Assembly (NCBI RefSeq): GCF_030697925.1
Contig: NZ_JAUYOJ010000059.1
Span: forward strand, 1-36,872
DNA from: Phenylobacterium sp.
GTDB lineage: Bacteria; Pseudomonadota; Alphaproteobacteria; Caulobacterales; Caulobacteraceae
DNA: 36,872 nt
Direction: 5' to 3'
The position numbers and the translations under genes were made by a program. The notes below the pieces were generated by a model that worked only from the letters and a program-made list of their open reading frames with translations, had not been told where the DNA came from and made no database searches. This document shows positions 35,573 to 36,872 of the stretch, piece after piece (the first letter of the stretch is position 1; every line of letters begins with the position of its first letter).

Positions 35573-36552
35573 TGCAGCTTCATCCCCTCGCCCCAGGGCA
35601 GGGTGGTGGTGGCGATCATGCGGGTGAGGATCTGGGGGGGCTGGTGGTAGCCCAGCAGCGAGACCTCGAGGCTCAGCTCCGCGGCCACCGCCTTCAGGGT
35701 GTCGGGACAGTAGCAGTAGTTGGTGATCCGGCTGACCAGGTCGTCATCGCCTTCCAGCCGCACGATGTCGTAGAGCCGGCCGGCGTCGTTGAAGAACAGC
35801 ACGACCGGCTCGCCGCGATAGACTCCCGCCTCCAGCCGCGCGCCCGTATGGCCGACGCTGGCCTCCGCCCAGCCCCCACGCCGGCCGCGGCCTCCGCCGA
35901 CGCCGGGAACCTCGATCGAGCAGGCCTCGGTGAGCACGGCGGTGAGCGTCGGCACGTCGCGGGAATTGAAGGCGGCGATGAACCGCTCCACCAGGGCCTG
36001 GGACGGCCCGTCCCGGGGCGGCGGATCGGGTGGCGCGGCGGCCAGCGCCGCCCGCCCGCGATGCAGGGCCGACTTCACCCCGCCCACGGTGGTGCGCAGC
36101 TGGTCGGCGATCTCCTCCAGGGTGAAGTCGAACACGTCCTTCAGCACCACCGCGGCCCGCGCCTGGGGCGAGGCGGCGGAGAACAGCGCCTCCGCGCCCT
36201 GGCGCGCTGCGTCGGGATCGGAGGGTGGCGTCTGCGCCAGCGGCTCGCCCAGCCAGGCCCGCTCCCGCGCGGCCCGGCGCGCCCGGTCGATCCAGAGATT
36301 GGTGGCGGTGCGGAACAGATAGGCCTTGGGATCGGCCACCGGGCTGCCCGGCCCGTGCAAGTCGCCGCGGCCGATCATGGCGAAGCCCTTGAGGAGGGTG
36401 TCCTGCACCAGGTCCTCGGCGTCCCAGACGTCGCCGGTGAGTTTCAGGCCGTAGGCATGCAGGGCCGGGCGCAGCGGCTCGATGGTGTCCAGATAGTCGA
36501 ACCAGGCCGTGCGCAGGGCGCGCGAGGTGTCGTCCGTGATCGGGTCGGTCAT
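35569..36552 (-). CDS. ECF-family RNA polymerase sigma factor with SnoaL-like C-terminal domain
   Basis: The 327-residue protein has sigma region 2 (LRPALHAYGLKLTGDVWDAEDLVQDTLLKGF, in parts, with PKAYLFRTATNLWIDRARR) and region 4 (SPQARAAVVLKDVFDFTLEEIADQL and VGGVKSALHRGRAAL). About 150 further residues (LVERFIAAFNSRDVPTLTAVL onward) look like a SnoaL/NTF2 fold. Such fused tails in ECF41-like groups replace a separate anti-sigma factor and tune activity. The end has CYCPDTLKAVAAEL at the position of the NPDKL-type motif of those groups. No anti-sigma gene or usual partner (for example a carboxymuconolactone decarboxylase) adjoins. ATG 36552 follows GGGAGGAG. Confidence 0.88.
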   Translation of the reverse strand: MTDPITDDTSRALRTAWFDYLDTIEPLRPALHAYGLKLTGDVWDAEDLVQDTLLKGFAMIGRGDLHGPGSPVADPKAYLFRTATNLWIDRARRAARERAWLGEPLAQTPPSDPDAARQGAEALFSAASPQARAAVVLKDVFDFTLEEIADQLRTTVGGVKSALHRGRAALAAAPPDPPPRDGPSQALVERFIAAFNSRDVPTLTAVLTEACSIEVPGVGGGRGRRGGWAEASVGHTGARLEAGVYRGEPVVLFFNDAGRLYDIVRLEGDDDLVSRITNYCYCPDTLKAVAAELSLEVSLLGYHQPPQILTRMIATTTLPWGEGMKLH

Positions 36553-36623
36553 CGCCGCTCCTCCCTCATGTCCATCTGCTCAAGACGAATGGCGGGGCGT
36601 CAAGGATACCGGCGGTCAGGAAG

Positions 36624-36639
36624 ATGACGCTGGCGTCAT
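36624..36639. promoter_or_regulatory. Perfect palindrome upstream of the last gene
   Basis: ATGACG-CTGG-CGTCAT is a perfect 6-base inverted repeat followed by TTTTCC and TTGACT (36645-36650), a -35-like element. It lies in the 180-base divergent gap between the sigma-factor gene and the gene at 36733. It may be an operator or a terminator-like hairpin. No -10 element was convincing. Confidence 0.4.
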
Positions 36640-36732
36640 TTTCCTTGACTGATCACCGTTCTCTTGAGAGGCTTCAGCCAAGAGGAAACCGTGGGCCGCC
36701 AGCGCGCGCGCCTGCCGAAGGAGGATTTGCCC

Positions 36733-36872
36733 ATGGCGGCCGACGGCAACATCACCAAGGACATCATCTACGACGCCGTGGCGCCGGACGACTTCGAGTC
36801 GATGCTGGACCTGGACCGCTACAACAACCGCTCGACGGCGTTCGACAAGATCATCTCGGCGACCCACGACCA
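36733..36872 (+). CDS. Unrecognised gene, 5' end only
   Basis: Forty-six full codons are visible before the window ends: MAADGNITKDIIYDAVAPDD, then FESMLDLDRYNNRSTAFDKI and ISATHD. I cannot assign a family. The segment is hydrophilic and helical-looking with no signal peptide. AAGGAGG seven to eight bases before the ATG is a textbook ribosome-binding site, which favours this start over an in-frame GTG 14 codons earlier. A palindrome and a -35-like TTGACT lie upstream. Confidence 0.75.
   Translation, partial: MAADGNITKDIIYDAVAPDDFESMLDLDRYNNRSTAFDKIISATHD

Noticed and set aside
36631..36650. Possible sigma-54 promoter TGGC...TTGA
   Set aside because: The spacing between TGGC and TTGA is ten bases, not the seven expected, and GC is missing at -12.

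Overview
This window is ordinary high-GC core chromosome from an alphaproteobacterium, most likely of the Caulobacterales (Caulobacter/Phenylobacterium type). Three things point there. One gene encodes a DivL cell-cycle kinase with tyrosine in place of the phospho-acceptor histidine. The -35/-10 elements resemble the Caulobacter housekeeping consensus. TTG and GTG starts are common. I see no rRNA, tRNA, insertion sequence, prophage, plasmid function or CRISPR array.

Layout. 1-84: start of a FYDLN-type small protein, minus strand. 204-4818: aroA, cmk, rpsA and ihfB. 4903-5313: mscL. 5372-9013: trpF-trpB-trpA-accD, then folC to 10495. 10671-20685, minus strand: an operon read as acyltransferase > tsaE > amgK > murU > addB > addA, nearly all joined by 4-base stop/start overlaps, with trxA just downstream. 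20728-22952: divergent selD and mnmH (selenophosphate and tRNA 2-selenouridine). 22983-25104: a membrane-anchored CXXC protein, a small disordered protein and zapE. 25101-26386: a LysR regulator divergent from a DUF4242-like small gene, with three matching TTCGC-N5-GCGAA boxes between them. 26441-29868: sdhCDAB. 29952-31521: ferredoxin reductase and a [2Fe-2S] ferredoxin. 31681-32022: a doubtful orphan ORF between two repeats. 32185-34503: divL. 34591-35572: a hypothetical protein and a zincin-like metallopeptidase. 35569-36552: an ECF sigma factor with a SnoaL-like tail. 36733-end: start of an unrecognised gene.

Functionally the window joins aromatic amino-acid synthesis (aroA, trpFBA), fatty-acid and folate entry steps (accD, folC), translation (rpsA, tsaE, mnmH), cell-wall recycling (amgK, murU), recombination repair (addAB) and the TCA/respiratory complex II. 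The gaps hold four different families of inverted-repeat elements; one family occurs twice, about 30 kb apart.

I found no clear new defence or mobile system. The most interesting signals are the triple LysR operator, the repeat families (including one truncated copy abutting an orphan domain), the TrpA Asp-to-Glu change at a catalytic position, the degenerate AccD zinc ribbon, and an unassigned membrane thiol protein.
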